Assembly (NCBI GenBank): GCA_900473185.1
Contig: UCKU01000003.1
Coordinates: forward strand, 242,604-306,603
Length of the DNA: 64,000 bases
Direction of reading: 5' to 3'
DNA from: Hyphomicrobiales bacterium
Lineage (GTDB): Bacteria > Pseudomonadota > Alphaproteobacteria > Rhizobiales > Rhizobiaceae
Shown: piece by piece, positions 48,101 to 57,153 of the stretch
Position numbering within the stretch: the first letter of the stretch is position 1
Layout: each line of letters opens with the position of its first letter
Translations under genes and position numbers: made by a program
The notes under the pieces: model-generated
What the model saw: only the letters and a program-made list of their open reading frames with translations
Databases searched by the model: none
What the model was told of the DNA's origin: nothing

Positions 48101-48904
48101 GTGACGACATTTCATGTCATGACGGGCGCTGGCGAGAGCTTCGCACGGCCCGTGGTCAACAGGATCAGCATAGCCGACGTCTTCGACGCGCTCAGGCTGG
48201 GTTTCGAGGATTTCCGCGAGAAGCCTTCGCATTACGTTTTCCTGTGTCTCATGTATCCGATCGCCGGTATCTTCCTGACGATGCTGAGCTCGGGCGCCAA
48301 TCTCGCACCGATGATCTTTCCGCTGATGTCGGGCTTTGTGCTGATAGGCCCGATAGCCGCGATCGGCCTCTACGAAATCAGCCGCCGGCGCGAGGCCGGG
48401 CTCGATTCCTCCTGGACGCATGCACTCGACGTGCGCCGTTCGCCGGCTTTGCCGTCGATCATCGCCGTCGGCCTCCTGCTGTTTGGGATCTTCACCGTCT
48501 GGCTGGTCACGGCGCAAACCATCTATACGAGCCTTCTCGGCGAGGTTTTCCCGCGCTCCATGTCGCTCTTCCTGCAGCAGGTGTTCGGCACGCCGGAAGG
48601 CATGCAGCTCATCCTGTGGGGCAATCTGGCCGGCCTCGGCTTTGCGTTCGTCGTTCTGGCGATCACCGTCGTGACCTTCCCGATGCTGCTCGACAGGGAT
48701 TGCGGGGCGGTGGCAGCGATGGTCGCCTCGATCCGGGCAACCTTCATCAATCCGATACCGATATTGCTCTGGGGCCTGATCGTTGCCGCGTCGCTCGTCA
48801 TCGGCACAATCCCGCTCTTTGTCGGCCTCGCACTCGTTATCCCGATCCTCGGCCATGCGACCTGGCATCTTTACCGGAAGCTGATCGCCCGCGAAGCAAT
48901 GTAA
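48101..48904 (+). CDS. DUF2189 integral membrane protein
   Basis: 267 residues from GTG at 48101, which has GAGGAGAAA just upstream; the longer frame to 48005 lacks a ribosome site. After a ~35-residue cytosolic start (ISIADVFDALRLGFEDFREKP), six hydrophobic helices are visible between about residue 45 and 255. DUF2189 proteins sit in the inner membrane and have no assigned role. Some relatives are annotated as cytochrome-oxidase-linked, which is not supported here. Confidence 0.85.
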   Translation: MTTFHVMTGAGESFARPVVNRISIADVFDALRLGFEDFREKPSHYVFLCLMYPIAGIFLTMLSSGANLAPMIFPLMSGFVLIGPIAAIGLYEISRRREAGLDSSWTHALDVRRSPALPSIIAVGLLLFGIFTVWLVTAQTIYTSLLGEVFPRSMSLFLQQVFGTPEGMQLILWGNLAGLGFAFVVLAITVVTFPMLLDRDCGAVAAMVASIRATFINPIPILLWGLIVAASLVIGTIPLFVGLALVIPILGHATWHLYRKLIAREAM

Positions 48905-49022
48905 TGGCAACATTCCCGGGGTATCGCGAATTTGCGCGATACCCCGGAATTTCAATAGAGCCCGGAACCTCGGAACCTTGCTTGGAGTTTGTCTTTTGCC
49001 GACTTCGAAGGAGGATCTCCAG

Positions 49023-49490
49023 GTGACCATACGCCATGTGTTTGCCCACTTCGCAACCAGGATATCGGAGTGGGCGGGCAAGCCGGTGACCTTCATTCTG
49101 GCGCTTATCGCCGTCATTATCTGGGCTGCTCTCGGCCCCGTCTTCGACTATTCGGAAACCTGGCAGCTGGTGATCAACACCGGCACGACGATCATCACCT
49201 TCCTGATGGTCTTCGTGCTGCAGAACGCGCAGACACGCGATACGCGGGCCATCCAGGCGAAACTCAACGAAATCATCCTGACGAGCCATGCCGAGAACCG
49301 CTTCATCGGCATCGAAAATCTCGACGAAGAAGACCTCAAGCATCTCGACCAACTGGTAGCCAAGGCGGCCAAGGGCCGGGGAGCGACAGAGATTTGCGAG
49401 ATATCGGATGAGCCGGGCGACACCGCGATCCGGAAGCCGGAGAAAAAGAAGCGCGCTGCGCCGGCTACCACGTCCCGGAAGCGAAAATGA
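49023..49490 (+). CDS. Low-affinity iron permease-like membrane protein
   Basis: 155 residues from GTG at 49023; AAGGAGG lies 8 bases upstream. Two helices (about 20-42 and 48-68) with the family core TGTTIITFLMVFVLQNAQTRD, then KLNEIIL, match the Pfam low-affinity iron permease family. The C-terminal tail is Lys/Arg-rich. The name comes from yeast Fet4; transport in bacteria is unproven. A hairpin follows, then a RIME1-like repeat. Confidence 0.85.
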   Translation: MTIRHVFAHFATRISEWAGKPVTFILALIAVIIWAALGPVFDYSETWQLVINTGTTIITFLMVFVLQNAQTRDTRAIQAKLNEIILTSHAENRFIGIENLDEEDLKHLDQLVAKAAKGRGATEICEISDEPGDTAIRKPEKKKRAAPATTSRKRK

Positions 49491-49492
49491 AA

Positions 49493-49513
49493 ACGGCGCC
49501 TCACGGGCGCCGT
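49493..49513. terminator. Hairpin after iron permease-like gene
   Basis: ACGGCGCC-TCACG-GGCGCCGT, 3 bases after the stop; a weak T tract follows (CTCATG). Confidence 0.6.
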
Positions 49514-49525
49514 CTCATGACATGT

Positions 49526-49632
49526 CTACAGCATCGGCCCGAAAATCGGGACCGATTTTCGGAAAGCCTGATGCGTAAATTCAAAGAGTTAGAGCGTCCT
49601 TAGTGCGTCCGAATGGACGCACGGCGCTCTAG
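49526..49632. repeat. RIME1-like mosaic palindromic repeat, copy 2
   Basis: About 107 bases, the reverse complement of the copy at 16359-16461. Palindromes are CCGAAAATCG...CGATTTTCGG and GTGCGTCC-GAAT-GGACGCAC. It lies between the convergent iron permease-like gene and purB, ending six bases before the purB stop. Confidence 0.78.
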
Positions 49633-49638
49633 TGCCGA

Positions 49639-50946
49639 TCAAGCTTCGCCGAAGACGCGGCGGAAGATCGTGTCGACATGCTTGGTGTGATAACCGAGAT
49701 CGAATTTCTCGCGGAGATCCGCCTCGGAAAGTGCGGCGCGCACTTCGGCATCGGCCAGCAGTTCCTCGAGGAAGTCCTTGCCCTGTTCCCAGACCTTCAT
49801 GGCGTTGCGCTGCACGAGGCGATAGGCATCCTCGCGCGACGTGCCGGCCTGCGTCAGCGCCAGGAGAACGCGCTGCGAATGGACGAGGCCGCGGAACTTG
49901 TCGAGGTTCTTCATCATGTTCTCGGGATAGACCACGAGCTTTTCGATGACGCCGGCCAGACGGTTCAGCGCGAAATCGAGGGTAACAGTGGTGTCCGGGC
50001 CGATGGCGCGCTCGACGCTCGAATGGCTGATGTCGCGCTCATGCCAGAGCGCCACGTTTTCCATTGATGGTACGACCGACATGCGCACGAGACGCGCAAG
50101 GCCGGTCAGATTTTCAGTCAGGACCGGGTTGCGCTTGTGCGGCATGGCCGAGGAGCCCTTCTGGCCCGGCGAGAAGAATTCTTCCGCCTCCAGCACTTCG
50201 GTGCGCTGCATGTGGCGGATTTCGATCGCGACGTTTTCGATCGACGAGCCGATAACGCCGAGCGTGGCGAAGAACATGGCGTGGCGGTCGCGCGGGATGA
50301 CCTGCGTGGAGACGGGCTCCGGAACGAGGCCGAGTGCTGCACAGACATGCTCTTCGACAACAGGATCGATATTGGCGAAGGTGCCGACAGCGCCGGAAAT
50401 GGCGCCAGTCGCGATTTCGGCGCGGGCGGCAACGAGGCGGGCGCGGTTGCGGCTCATCTCTGCATAGAAGCGGGCGAACGTCAGGCCCATCGTCGTCGGC
50501 TCGGCATGGATGCCGTGGCTGCGGCCGATGCGGATCGTATCCTTGTGTTCGAAGGCGCGCGTCTTCAGCGCTGTCAGAACACGGTCCATGTCGGCGAGCA
50601 GGATGTCGGCAGCGCGCACGAGCTGGATGTTGAACGTGGTGTCGAGCACGTCGGAGGAGGTCATGCCCTGATGGACGAAGCGGGCGTCGGGGCCGACGAT
50701 TTCGGCAAGATGCGTCAGGAAGGCGATGACGTCATGTTTGGTGACGGCCTCGATCTCATCGATGCGGGCAACGTCGAAAGTCGCCTTGCCGCCCTTTTCC
50801 CAGATAGTGGCGGCCGCCGACTTCGGGATCACGCCGAGGTCTGCCAGCGCGTCGCAGGCATGCGCCTCGATCTCGAACCAGATGCGGAACTTGGTTTCGG
50901 GAGACCAGATGGCGACCATATCGGGCCGGGAATAACGAGGGATCAT
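49639..50946 (-). CDS. purB: Adenylosuccinate lyase
   Basis: 435 residues. The fumarase/aspartase superfamily signature SSAMPHKRNPV is at about residue 261-271, catalytic His in GRSHGIHAEPTT near 141, and N-terminal MIPRYSRPDM is typical of the short purB type. It acts twice in purine synthesis, on SAICAR and on adenylosuccinate. It is last in a possible unit with rpe and two genes of unknown function upstream. Confidence 0.97.
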   Translation of the reverse strand: MIPRYSRPDMVAIWSPETKFRIWFEIEAHACDALADLGVIPKSAAATIWEKGGKATFDVARIDEIEAVTKHDVIAFLTHLAEIVGPDARFVHQGMTSSDVLDTTFNIQLVRAADILLADMDRVLTALKTRAFEHKDTIRIGRSHGIHAEPTTMGLTFARFYAEMSRNRARLVAARAEIATGAISGAVGTFANIDPVVEEHVCAALGLVPEPVSTQVIPRDRHAMFFATLGVIGSSIENVAIEIRHMQRTEVLEAEEFFSPGQKGSSAMPHKRNPVLTENLTGLARLVRMSVVPSMENVALWHERDISHSSVERAIGPDTTVTLDFALNRLAGVIEKLVVYPENMMKNLDKFRGLVHSQRVLLALTQAGTSREDAYRLVQRNAMKVWEQGKDFLEELLADAEVRAALSEADLREKFDLGYHTKHVDTIFRRVFGEA

Positions 50947-51008
50947 GGGTGAGCGCCTTCATTTCGTGACAGTAGCTGCGGCCCCTGTAGCAAAGACGGC
51001 CGGCAATC

Positions 51009-51494
51009 TCAACGCATGCGTTTGGCAAGAGCCAGGCTGGTGGCAAAAAGACAGACCAGTCCGAGGGGCAAAAACAGCCCCAGGCCAAGGACGAGGAACT
51101 GATAGACGGCGCTGGCGCCGGTAAAGACGAACTGGAACATCCAGATGATCGAGCCGAACGGCGAATGCCAGCGGGAATAGAAAATCCGGTAGTCCATAGC
51201 GAAGAGAAAGGCCGTCATCAGGACCGTGCCCGTCGTCAGCACCAGGAAGAATGCGGCAAAACGCGCCTCCACCTGATGGCCGAGCGCAAGATAGCGCCCA
51301 GCAAGCAAGTTGAAGGGCCAAGAGAGCAGCCCGCCGCCGAAATAGAGGATGGAGAGATCGAGCACATGGCTCGTCTCCCATCCATTGCGCAGATAGAGGC
51401 CGACCATGGCCGAGAGCAGCATCTGGACGCCCCAGAACGGGGCGCCGATGAAAAGTTCTGATAAGGACGGCCATGCCGCCCGCAGACGGTTCAT
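51009..51494 (-). CDS. Small membrane protein of unknown function
   Basis: 161 residues with four hydrophobic segments (about 22-38, 47-65, 80-100 and 128-155). No family recognised. It starts 2 bases after the DUF2259 stop, so it is tightly co-transcribed with rpe and the DUF2259 gene. purB follows 62 bases later. Confidence 0.75.
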   Translation of the reverse strand: MNRLRAAWPSLSELFIGAPFWGVQMLLSAMVGLYLRNGWETSHVLDLSILYFGGGLLSWPFNLLAGRYLALGHQVEARFAAFFLVLTTGTVLMTAFLFAMDYRIFYSRWHSPFGSIIWMFQFVFTGASAVYQFLVLGLGLFLPLGLVCLFATSLALAKRMR

Positions 51495-51496
51495 TC

Positions 51497-52225
51497 TCAG
51501 GGGTGAACCGGAACGGCGATCCAGCGGCCGTTGCGGCCGTCAGGAGAGGCGCTCAGCGCCAGGATGAGGGCGATATGGACAGGCTTGCCCGATTCCGGCT
51601 GATAGACGAGGGCGCCGCCCATGCGATATTCCACGGTACAGCCGCGATCTGCCGGCAGCGACTTGTCCTCATGCACCAGCTGGCGGTTCGGCGCACCGTC
51701 CTTCTCGATGAGCTGCAGGGTGAAGCCGATGACGCGGTTGACGTCCTTGCAGCTTTCCGGCTTGGCGACTTCGGCATCGCCGAGCAGCAGCGAATAGGCG
51801 CCCCGCGGCGGGCCGTCACTTGCAATCGTCGTGTAACGGATCGTCTTCATCGGCGAGCCGAGTTCGGTCGGCGGGTTGAAGGCTGCGATCAGGCCGGGAT
51901 TGGTCAGAAGGTCGTACTTGTCCATCTGTTGGCGGGCTGCCGTCAGATTCTGGCGGCGTGCCTTGGACAGATCGGCATCCTTGTCGGTCAGTTCCAGATG
52001 AAAGGGCGTGCCCTCGAGATCGGCCCCCGTGTCGGTATCGATGAAATAGGTATCCGAATAGGGGATCTTGCCATCCTTCATGCCGAATTCCTGGAAGGCA
52101 AAGACCTTGCCGTCGGAGGAGAAGCCGACAGGCTGCATATTGGCGATATCGCCGGCAGAGGCCGTGGCCGCCATGCCGGTCAGCAGGGCGGCGAAAAACC
52201 CGCCCATGAACATGCGCTTCGTCAT
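51497..52225 (-). CDS. DUF2259 secreted protein
   Basis: 242 residues. Signal peptide ([20 protein letters not shown], cleavage near ASAG), then a periplasmic domain with VGFSSDGKVFAFQEFGMKDG, the DUF2259 signature, and two Cys (ESCKD, RGCTV). Function unknown. ATG overlaps the rpe TGA (TGATG), so the two are coupled. Confidence 0.88.
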   Translation of the reverse strand: MTKRMFMGGFFAALLTGMAATASAGDIANMQPVGFSSDGKVFAFQEFGMKDGKIPYSDTYFIDTDTGADLEGTPFHLELTDKDADLSKARRQNLTAARQQMDKYDLLTNPGLIAAFNPPTELGSPMKTIRYTTIASDGPPRGAYSLLLGDAEVAKPESCKDVNRVIGFTLQLIEKDGAPNRQLVHEDKSLPADRGCTVEYRMGGALVYQPESGKPVHIALILALSASPDGRNGRWIAVPVHP

Positions 52226-52902
52226 CAGCGAGCTCCCTCAGCCGCGTTGCGAAGGGCGGTAATGGCCTGGCGATAGGCCTCGACCGAGCCGCCCTTGAAA
52301 ATTGCCGATCCGGCGACGAGCACATTGCCGCCGGCCTTTGCCACGGCAGGCGCGGTATCGACCGTCACACCGCCGTCCACCTCAAGCTCGATCGGGCGAT
52401 CACCGATGAGTGACTTTGCCGCTGCGATCTTGTCTGCCATTGCCGGAATGAATTTCTGACCGCCGAAACCGGGGTTGACGGACATAATGAGAATGAGGTC
52501 GACATCGTCAAGCACGTTCTCGACCACCGAGAGCGGCGTTGCCGGATTGAGGGTGACACCGACCTTCTTGCCGAGATGGCGGATCGTCTGCAGCGAGCGG
52601 TGCAGGTGCGGTCCGGCCTCTGCATGCACGGTGATGCGATCACAGCCGGCCTTTGCGAAAGCCTCCAGATAGGGATCGGCCGGCGAGATCATCAGATGGC
52701 AGTCGAAGGTCGCATCCGTATAGGAGCGCAGCGACTTGATGACATCGGGGCCGAAGGAGATGTTCGGCACGAAATGACCGTCCATGACATCGAGATGGAT
52801 CCAGTCGGCGCCGGCCGCGGTGACGTTGCGCACTTCCTCGCCGAGCTTTGCAAAATCTGCCGCCAGGATCGATGGGGCGATGCGGATGGGCAATGTCGTC
52901 AT
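52225..52902 (-). CDS. rpe: Ribulose-phosphate 3-epimerase
   Basis: 225 residues, TIM barrel. [17 protein letters not shown] near residue 8, [16 protein letters not shown] near 37 (metal-binding His/Asp), [13 protein letters not shown] near 140 and VDGGV near 175 are the diagnostic segments. It interconverts ribulose 5-phosphate and xylulose 5-phosphate. First gene of the rpe-DUF2259-membrane-purB row. Confidence 0.97.
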   Translation of the reverse strand: MTTLPIRIAPSILAADFAKLGEEVRNVTAAGADWIHLDVMDGHFVPNISFGPDVIKSLRSYTDATFDCHLMISPADPYLEAFAKAGCDRITVHAEAGPHLHRSLQTIRHLGKKVGVTLNPATPLSVVENVLDDVDLILIMSVNPGFGGQKFIPAMADKIAAAKSLIGDRPIELEVDGGVTVDTAPAVAKAGGNVLVAGSAIFKGGSVEAYRQAITALRNAAEGAR

Positions 52903-52961
52903 GGTCTCGGTCTCCTCTCAACCGGAAGCGGCCGAACCGCCTCACGGCAAATTTCAATAGA

Positions 52962-54044
52962 TCAGTCTGTCCCATCGGCGGGCGGGACGAACGTGTCGCC
53001 GCGCCATTCGAGAAGACGATAGGGATTTTGCGACAGTTCATGGGCCGGCGTGAAGATGACCGGGCTGATCGGCGTATTGAACTGCGTTCCGATCAGTTTC
53101 TCAGCCACCGGCTTGCCTTCGGCCACCGCCGCCTGCACGGCCTGATCGGCAATCAGCGCGGCTGCGGCTGCCGGCAGGACATAACCTTCCGGTTCGGTTC
53201 CGGCTGCGCGCAAGGCCTCAACGGTCGCAGCCGCATCCGGCAGAAGCGCATATTCGGGAATGGCAACGGCGCGTACGCCATCGGCCAGCGCCAGCGGCTG
53301 GTTTGCAGCGCGCATCGCGTCGCCGCTCAGAATGTCGAGCGGGATCTTTTCAGCCTTGGCGTCCCGGGCGATGATGGCGACATCGTTCCTGTCGCCGCCG
53401 ATGAAGACCTTGGTGGCGCCGGCCCGCTTCAGGCGGCGTACGAGGCCGATCTGTTGTTCCTGTCCTGGCCGGTAGGTATCGGTGAAAACAGGCTTCAGGC
53501 CATTTTCTTCCAGTGCGTTGCGCACGGCTTCCGTTAGTTCGCGGCCATGGATCGTACCGTCCTCGATGAGAGCGATCGGAGACGCCGTCCATTGCTGCAG
53601 GATGATCTGAATGATCCTGGCGGCTTCATCACTATCCTGCGGACCGAGGCGGAAGAGGGGCCAGCCGTTCTTCAGCGAATCCTCCATCAGGATGCGCGAG
53701 CGTACCGACACGGTGATGACGGGAATATTGGCGTCCTTCAGCTTCGGCAGGGCGCCTTCCAGCGTCTCGCTGCAGAGGAAGCCGATGGCGATCTGAACCT
53801 TGGCAGCAATCAGCGCATCGGCGATCGCCTGGCCGCTATTGTCCTGGCAGGTCTCATTGACAGGAACGACCGTATTGCCCGCCCGCTGGATCTCAAAATT
53901 CGCGCCGGCGGAAATCTGTGCGCCGAGCGAGGCGAAAGTGCCCTCTTGCGGCGCCACGACGCCGATCGTCACGCCGGCCGCGCGGCCTTCGGCCGTCAAC
54001 GCCATGAGCGACAGAAGGGCGGCTATGACACGGAGGGTCATCAT
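52962..54044 (-). CDS. ABC transporter periplasmic binding protein (branched-chain amino acid type)
   Basis: 360 residues from ATG at 54044, which starts a signal peptide (MMTLRVIAALLSLMALTAEG, cleavage near GRAAG). The longer frame to 54194 would put 50 polar residues in front of it. The mature part is a type I periplasmic-binding fold (VTIGVVAPQEGTFASLGAQI). Related to LivJ-like proteins, but no permease or ATPase gene lies nearby, so it is an orphan binding protein or works with a distant transporter. Confidence 0.87.
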   Translation of the reverse strand: MMTLRVIAALLSLMALTAEGRAAGVTIGVVAPQEGTFASLGAQISAGANFEIQRAGNTVVPVNETCQDNSGQAIADALIAAKVQIAIGFLCSETLEGALPKLKDANIPVITVSVRSRILMEDSLKNGWPLFRLGPQDSDEAARIIQIILQQWTASPIALIEDGTIHGRELTEAVRNALEENGLKPVFTDTYRPGQEQQIGLVRRLKRAGATKVFIGGDRNDVAIIARDAKAEKIPLDILSGDAMRAANQPLALADGVRAVAIPEYALLPDAAATVEALRAAGTEPEGYVLPAAAAALIADQAVQAAVAEGKPVAEKLIGTQFNTPISPVIFTPAHELSQNPYRLLEWRGDTFVPPADGTD

Positions 54045-54216
54045 GAAAGGTGCAGGTCTCTCGTCTTGTCCATGCCCTTTTATCCGCACGGCGGCAATCG
54101 TCAAAGAAAAACAAGCGTGTTCTGCAGCTTTTAGAGGGTGCCATTGTAGAAAAGGTAACCGATGCCCGCCATATTGGTGAAATAATAAAAACAAGACACT
54201 GATTGTGGAGAAGCAT

Positions 54217-54711
54217 GTGTTGAACAGGCAGCATATCGATCCCGGCCTCTATCGCGATGCCATGAGCCGCTATGCCGGCCATGTGCAGCTCGTGACGACG
54301 GCGCTCGGTGAAGCCCGCCGTGGCGTCACCATCACGGCTGCCTGCTCGGTGTCCGACAATCCGGCTTCCGTTCTCGTCTGCCTCAGCAACACCAATGCGA
54401 AGAACGAGATCTTCTGGCGCAGTGGCATCTTCGCGCTGAACTCGCTCGGCGCCCATCATCAGGGCGTTGCCGATGCCTTTTCAGGCCGCACGCATCTGGA
54501 AAACGGAGATCGTTTCTTGAGCGCCCGCTTCGAAACGCTGGCAACGGGCGCGCCCGTACTTGCCGATGCGCTTGCCGTCTTCGACTGTCGGGTGACCGAC
54601 ATCAAGGAAATGCCGACCCATAACGTCATCTTCGGCGAGGTCGCTGCCGTTCGTTTCACCGAGATCCACCCGGCGCTTCTTTATTTGAACCGCGGTTATC
54701 ACACGATATAG
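54217..54711 (+). CDS. Flavin reductase family protein
   Basis: 164 residues with GTG at 54217 (GGAG six bases upstream); GTG at 54205 is also possible. RYAGHVQLVTTA near 20, TITAACSVSDNPASVLVCL near 42-60 and NSLGAHHQGVADAFSG near 80-95 form the split-barrel FMN-binding fold of RutF/HpaC-type NAD(P)H:flavin reductases. They supply FADH2 or FMNH2 to a monooxygenase. No monooxygenase lies beside it. Divergent from the binding-protein gene. Confidence 0.9.
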   Translation: MLNRQHIDPGLYRDAMSRYAGHVQLVTTALGEARRGVTITAACSVSDNPASVLVCLSNTNAKNEIFWRSGIFALNSLGAHHQGVADAFSGRTHLENGDRFLSARFETLATGAPVLADALAVFDCRVTDIKEMPTHNVIFGEVAAVRFTEIHPALLYLNRGYHTI

Positions 54712-54740
54712 GGTCGGCTGCGCAGGAAAGAGGACAGGCC

Positions 54741-55058
54741 ATGGACAATGCCGGCATCGATGAAATGTTTCAGTCGCTTGGGCCTGTCACCATCAAGCGC
54801 ATGTTCGGCGGCAAGGGCATCTACCATCTCGGCCGGATCCTGGCGCTCGAAGTGCGCGACGAAATCCTGCTGAAGGCCGATGAAGAGAGCGCGCCGGAAT
54901 TTGCCGCGGCAGGCGCCAGCCAATGGTTCTACGAGGGCAAGAAGGGAACTCCGGTGAAGATGCCCTATTGGAGCATCCCCGACGAGGCCTATGACGATCC
55001 CGACATCATGGCGCGCTGGGTGCGGCTTGCCTATGAGGCGGCGCTGCGGGCTGAATGA
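54741..55058 (+). CDS. TfoX N-terminal domain protein
   Basis: 105 residues consisting of only the TfoX/Sxy N-terminal domain: TIKRMFGGKGIYHLGRILAL near 18-37 and SQWFYEGKKGTPVKMPYWSIP near 70. The C-terminal domain of true Sxy is missing. Short forms are widespread in rhizobia, where competence regulation is not known, so the role is open. It converges on the Nudix gene, with stops touching. Confidence 0.88.
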   Translation: MDNAGIDEMFQSLGPVTIKRMFGGKGIYHLGRILALEVRDEILLKADEESAPEFAAAGASQWFYEGKKGTPVKMPYWSIPDEAYDDPDIMARWVRLAYEAALRAE

Positions 55059-55481
55059 TCAGCGCAACTCGCCAGCTGGAAGAGCTGATATCGCGACCTT
55101 CGTGAAAGCCGACAGCGGCTCGGGCAGGTCGGCAACGCCGAACCAACCGAAATCCGAGAGCTTGTCGGGTTCGGTGAGCTGTGGTTCGCCCACCACGTCG
55201 CGGGCGATATAGAGAAGGGAAATCCAGTGCTGGCGGTCGGCATCGATGATCTGTTCGGTCAAGCCGATCCGCTCGATGCGGCCGATGGTCATTCCCGTTT
55301 CTTCTTCCGCCTCGCGACGCGCGGCTTCCTCAGCCGGCTCCATATGGTCGACCTTACCGCCGACGATATTCCAGTAGCCGGCTTCAGGCGGACGCAAGCG
55401 TTTGTAGAGGAGGATTTTGCCGTCGCGCAAAATCACCAGGCCTACACCGAGGCCTGGGAAATCGATGCCGGGCTGACCCAT
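55059..55481 (-). CDS. Nudix hydrolase
   Basis: 140 residues from ATG at 55481; the frame is open to a TTG at 55511 inside rhlE. The Nudix box GKVDHMEPAEEAARREAEEE near residues 42-61 matches G-x5-E-x7-REUxEExGU. Cleaves a nucleoside diphosphate linked to some other group; substrate unknown. It starts 7 bases after the rhlE stop. Confidence 0.92.
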   Translation of the reverse strand: MGQPGIDFPGLGVGLVILRDGKILLYKRLRPPEAGYWNIVGGKVDHMEPAEEAARREAEEETGMTIGRIERIGLTEQIIDADRQHWISLLYIARDVVGEPQLTEPDKLSDFGWFGVADLPEPLSAFTKVAISALPAGELR

Positions 55482-55488
55482 GGGGCAC

Positions 55489-56997
55489 TCAGGCCTTGGC
55501 GTTTCCAGCAATCAGCATGAAAGCGGGGATATCGTCACCGAAACCGACCGGCGTCGGGCCGTCGTCATGGTCGCGATGGCGGCGACGCTCACGATTGTCG
55601 TCATTCGCCGGATATTGCCGACCGTTGCGCGCGTTGTTCTGTGGCTTCGGTTCTGCTTTGCGCTCGTTCTTCACGGTTTCGGCCCTTGCTGGTCTTGCTG
55701 GTGCTGCTTCCACGACTTCAACGCCATTATCTTCGGCATTGATATCAGATTTATGACTCGCAGGCCGACGGTCACGGTCGCGGCCACGATCTCTATCCCG
55801 CTCACGAGGCTTTCCGCGGCGGGGAGACCGCTCACTGTCGCGGCTTTCTTCGGCCGGCGGCAGGGCGGAGAGATCGCCGCTCTGCCATTCGACCTTTTCG
55901 CCGATCAGCTTTTCGATCGCGTCGGCATGTTTCTGGTCGCGGCGGGTGACGATGGTGAAGGAAGCACCGGAGCGACCGGCGCGGCCGGTGCGGCCGATAC
56001 GGTGAACGTAGTCTTCCGAATGAATCGGCACGTCGAAATTGAAGACGTGACTGACATCGGGAATATCGAGGCCGCGGGCTGCGACGTCGGAGGCGACGAG
56101 CAGCTGGATGTTGCCGTCCTTGAAGTTGGCAAGCATGGCCATGCGCGAGCGCTGGTCCATGTCGCCGTGCAGGGCGCCGACCGAGAAGCCGTGACGCTCC
56201 AGCGAACGGAAGAGATCAGCGACATCCTTCTTGCGGTTGCAGAAGATAATCGCGTTCTTCAGATCGGTCTGAGCGCGGATGAGGTCACGCAATGTGGCGC
56301 GCTTCTCGTAATCCTTGTCGTGAGAGGCGACGAAACGCTGCGTGATGGTGACCGACGCCGAGGCCGGCTTGGAGACTTCGATCCGCTCCGGGTTCTGCAG
56401 GAAGCGATCCGCGAGCTTCTGGATCTCCGGCGGCATGGTGGCCGAGAAGAACAGCGTCTGGCGGGTGAAGGGGATCAGCTTGGCAATGCGCTCGATATCG
56501 GGAATGAAGCCCATGTCGAGCATGCGGTCGGCTTCGTCGATGACGAGGATCTCGACACCGCTCATCAGGAGCTTGCCGCGCTCGAAATGGTCGAGAAGGC
56601 GTCCGGGCGTGCAGATCAGCACGTCTGCGCCGCGCTCAAGCTTGCGATCCTGGTCTTCAAAGGAAACGCCGCCGATGAGGAGGGCAACGTTGAGGCGGTG
56701 GTTCTTGCCGTATTTTTCAAAATTCTCGGCAACCTGGGCGGCCAGCTCGCGGGTCGGTTCCAGGATCAGCGTGCGGGGCATGCGGGCGCGGGCGCGGCCC
56801 TTTTCCAGAAGCGACAGCATGGGAAGAACGAATGATGCCGTCTTGCCGGTGCCCGTCTGTGCGATGCCACAGATGTCGCGGCGCTCAAGCGCGAAGGGAA
56901 TTGCCCCGGCCTGAATGGGAGTGGGGATGGTGTAGCCCGCATCGGTAACAGCGGAGAGCACTTTGGGGCTCAAACCAAGTTCAGCAAATGTCGTCAA
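55489..56997 (-). CDS. rhlE: DEAD-box RNA helicase, RhlE type
   Basis: 502 residues from TTG at 56997, giving the RhlE-like start TTFAELGLSPKVL; an ATG at 57054 would add 19 residues. Q motif near 21-30, Walker A AQTGTGKT near 46-53, DEAD near 150, SAT near 182, HRIGRTGRAGR near 325. The C-terminal ~110 residues are Arg/Asp/Glu-rich and disordered (RDRDRGRDRDRR), a tail that binds RNA. Acts in ribosome assembly or RNA decay. Nudix gene follows in the same unit. Confidence 0.94.
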   Translation of the reverse strand: MTTFAELGLSPKVLSAVTDAGYTIPTPIQAGAIPFALERRDICGIAQTGTGKTASFVLPMLSLLEKGRARARMPRTLILEPTRELAAQVAENFEKYGKNHRLNVALLIGGVSFEDQDRKLERGADVLICTPGRLLDHFERGKLLMSGVEILVIDEADRMLDMGFIPDIERIAKLIPFTRQTLFFSATMPPEIQKLADRFLQNPERIEVSKPASASVTITQRFVASHDKDYEKRATLRDLIRAQTDLKNAIIFCNRKKDVADLFRSLERHGFSVGALHGDMDQRSRMAMLANFKDGNIQLLVASDVAARGLDIPDVSHVFNFDVPIHSEDYVHRIGRTGRAGRSGASFTIVTRRDQKHADAIEKLIGEKVEWQSGDLSALPPAEESRDSERSPRRGKPRERDRDRGRDRDRRPASHKSDINAEDNGVEVVEAAPARPARAETVKNERKAEPKPQNNARNGRQYPANDDNRERRRHRDHDDGPTPVGFGDDIPAFMLIAGNAKA

Positions 56998-57153
56998 AGG
57001 GAAAACTGTTTCCGTTCCGTTCGGCCGGTCTCTGGCGAGTCGGCAGGATTGCATGCCGCAATGGTGGGCGACATAGTCCTAAACGGCCGGCAAGTCAAGG
57101 AATAGCGTCTCCACCCCAGGTAGCGAGGTGAAGCGTTCGTTACTGCGATCCGG

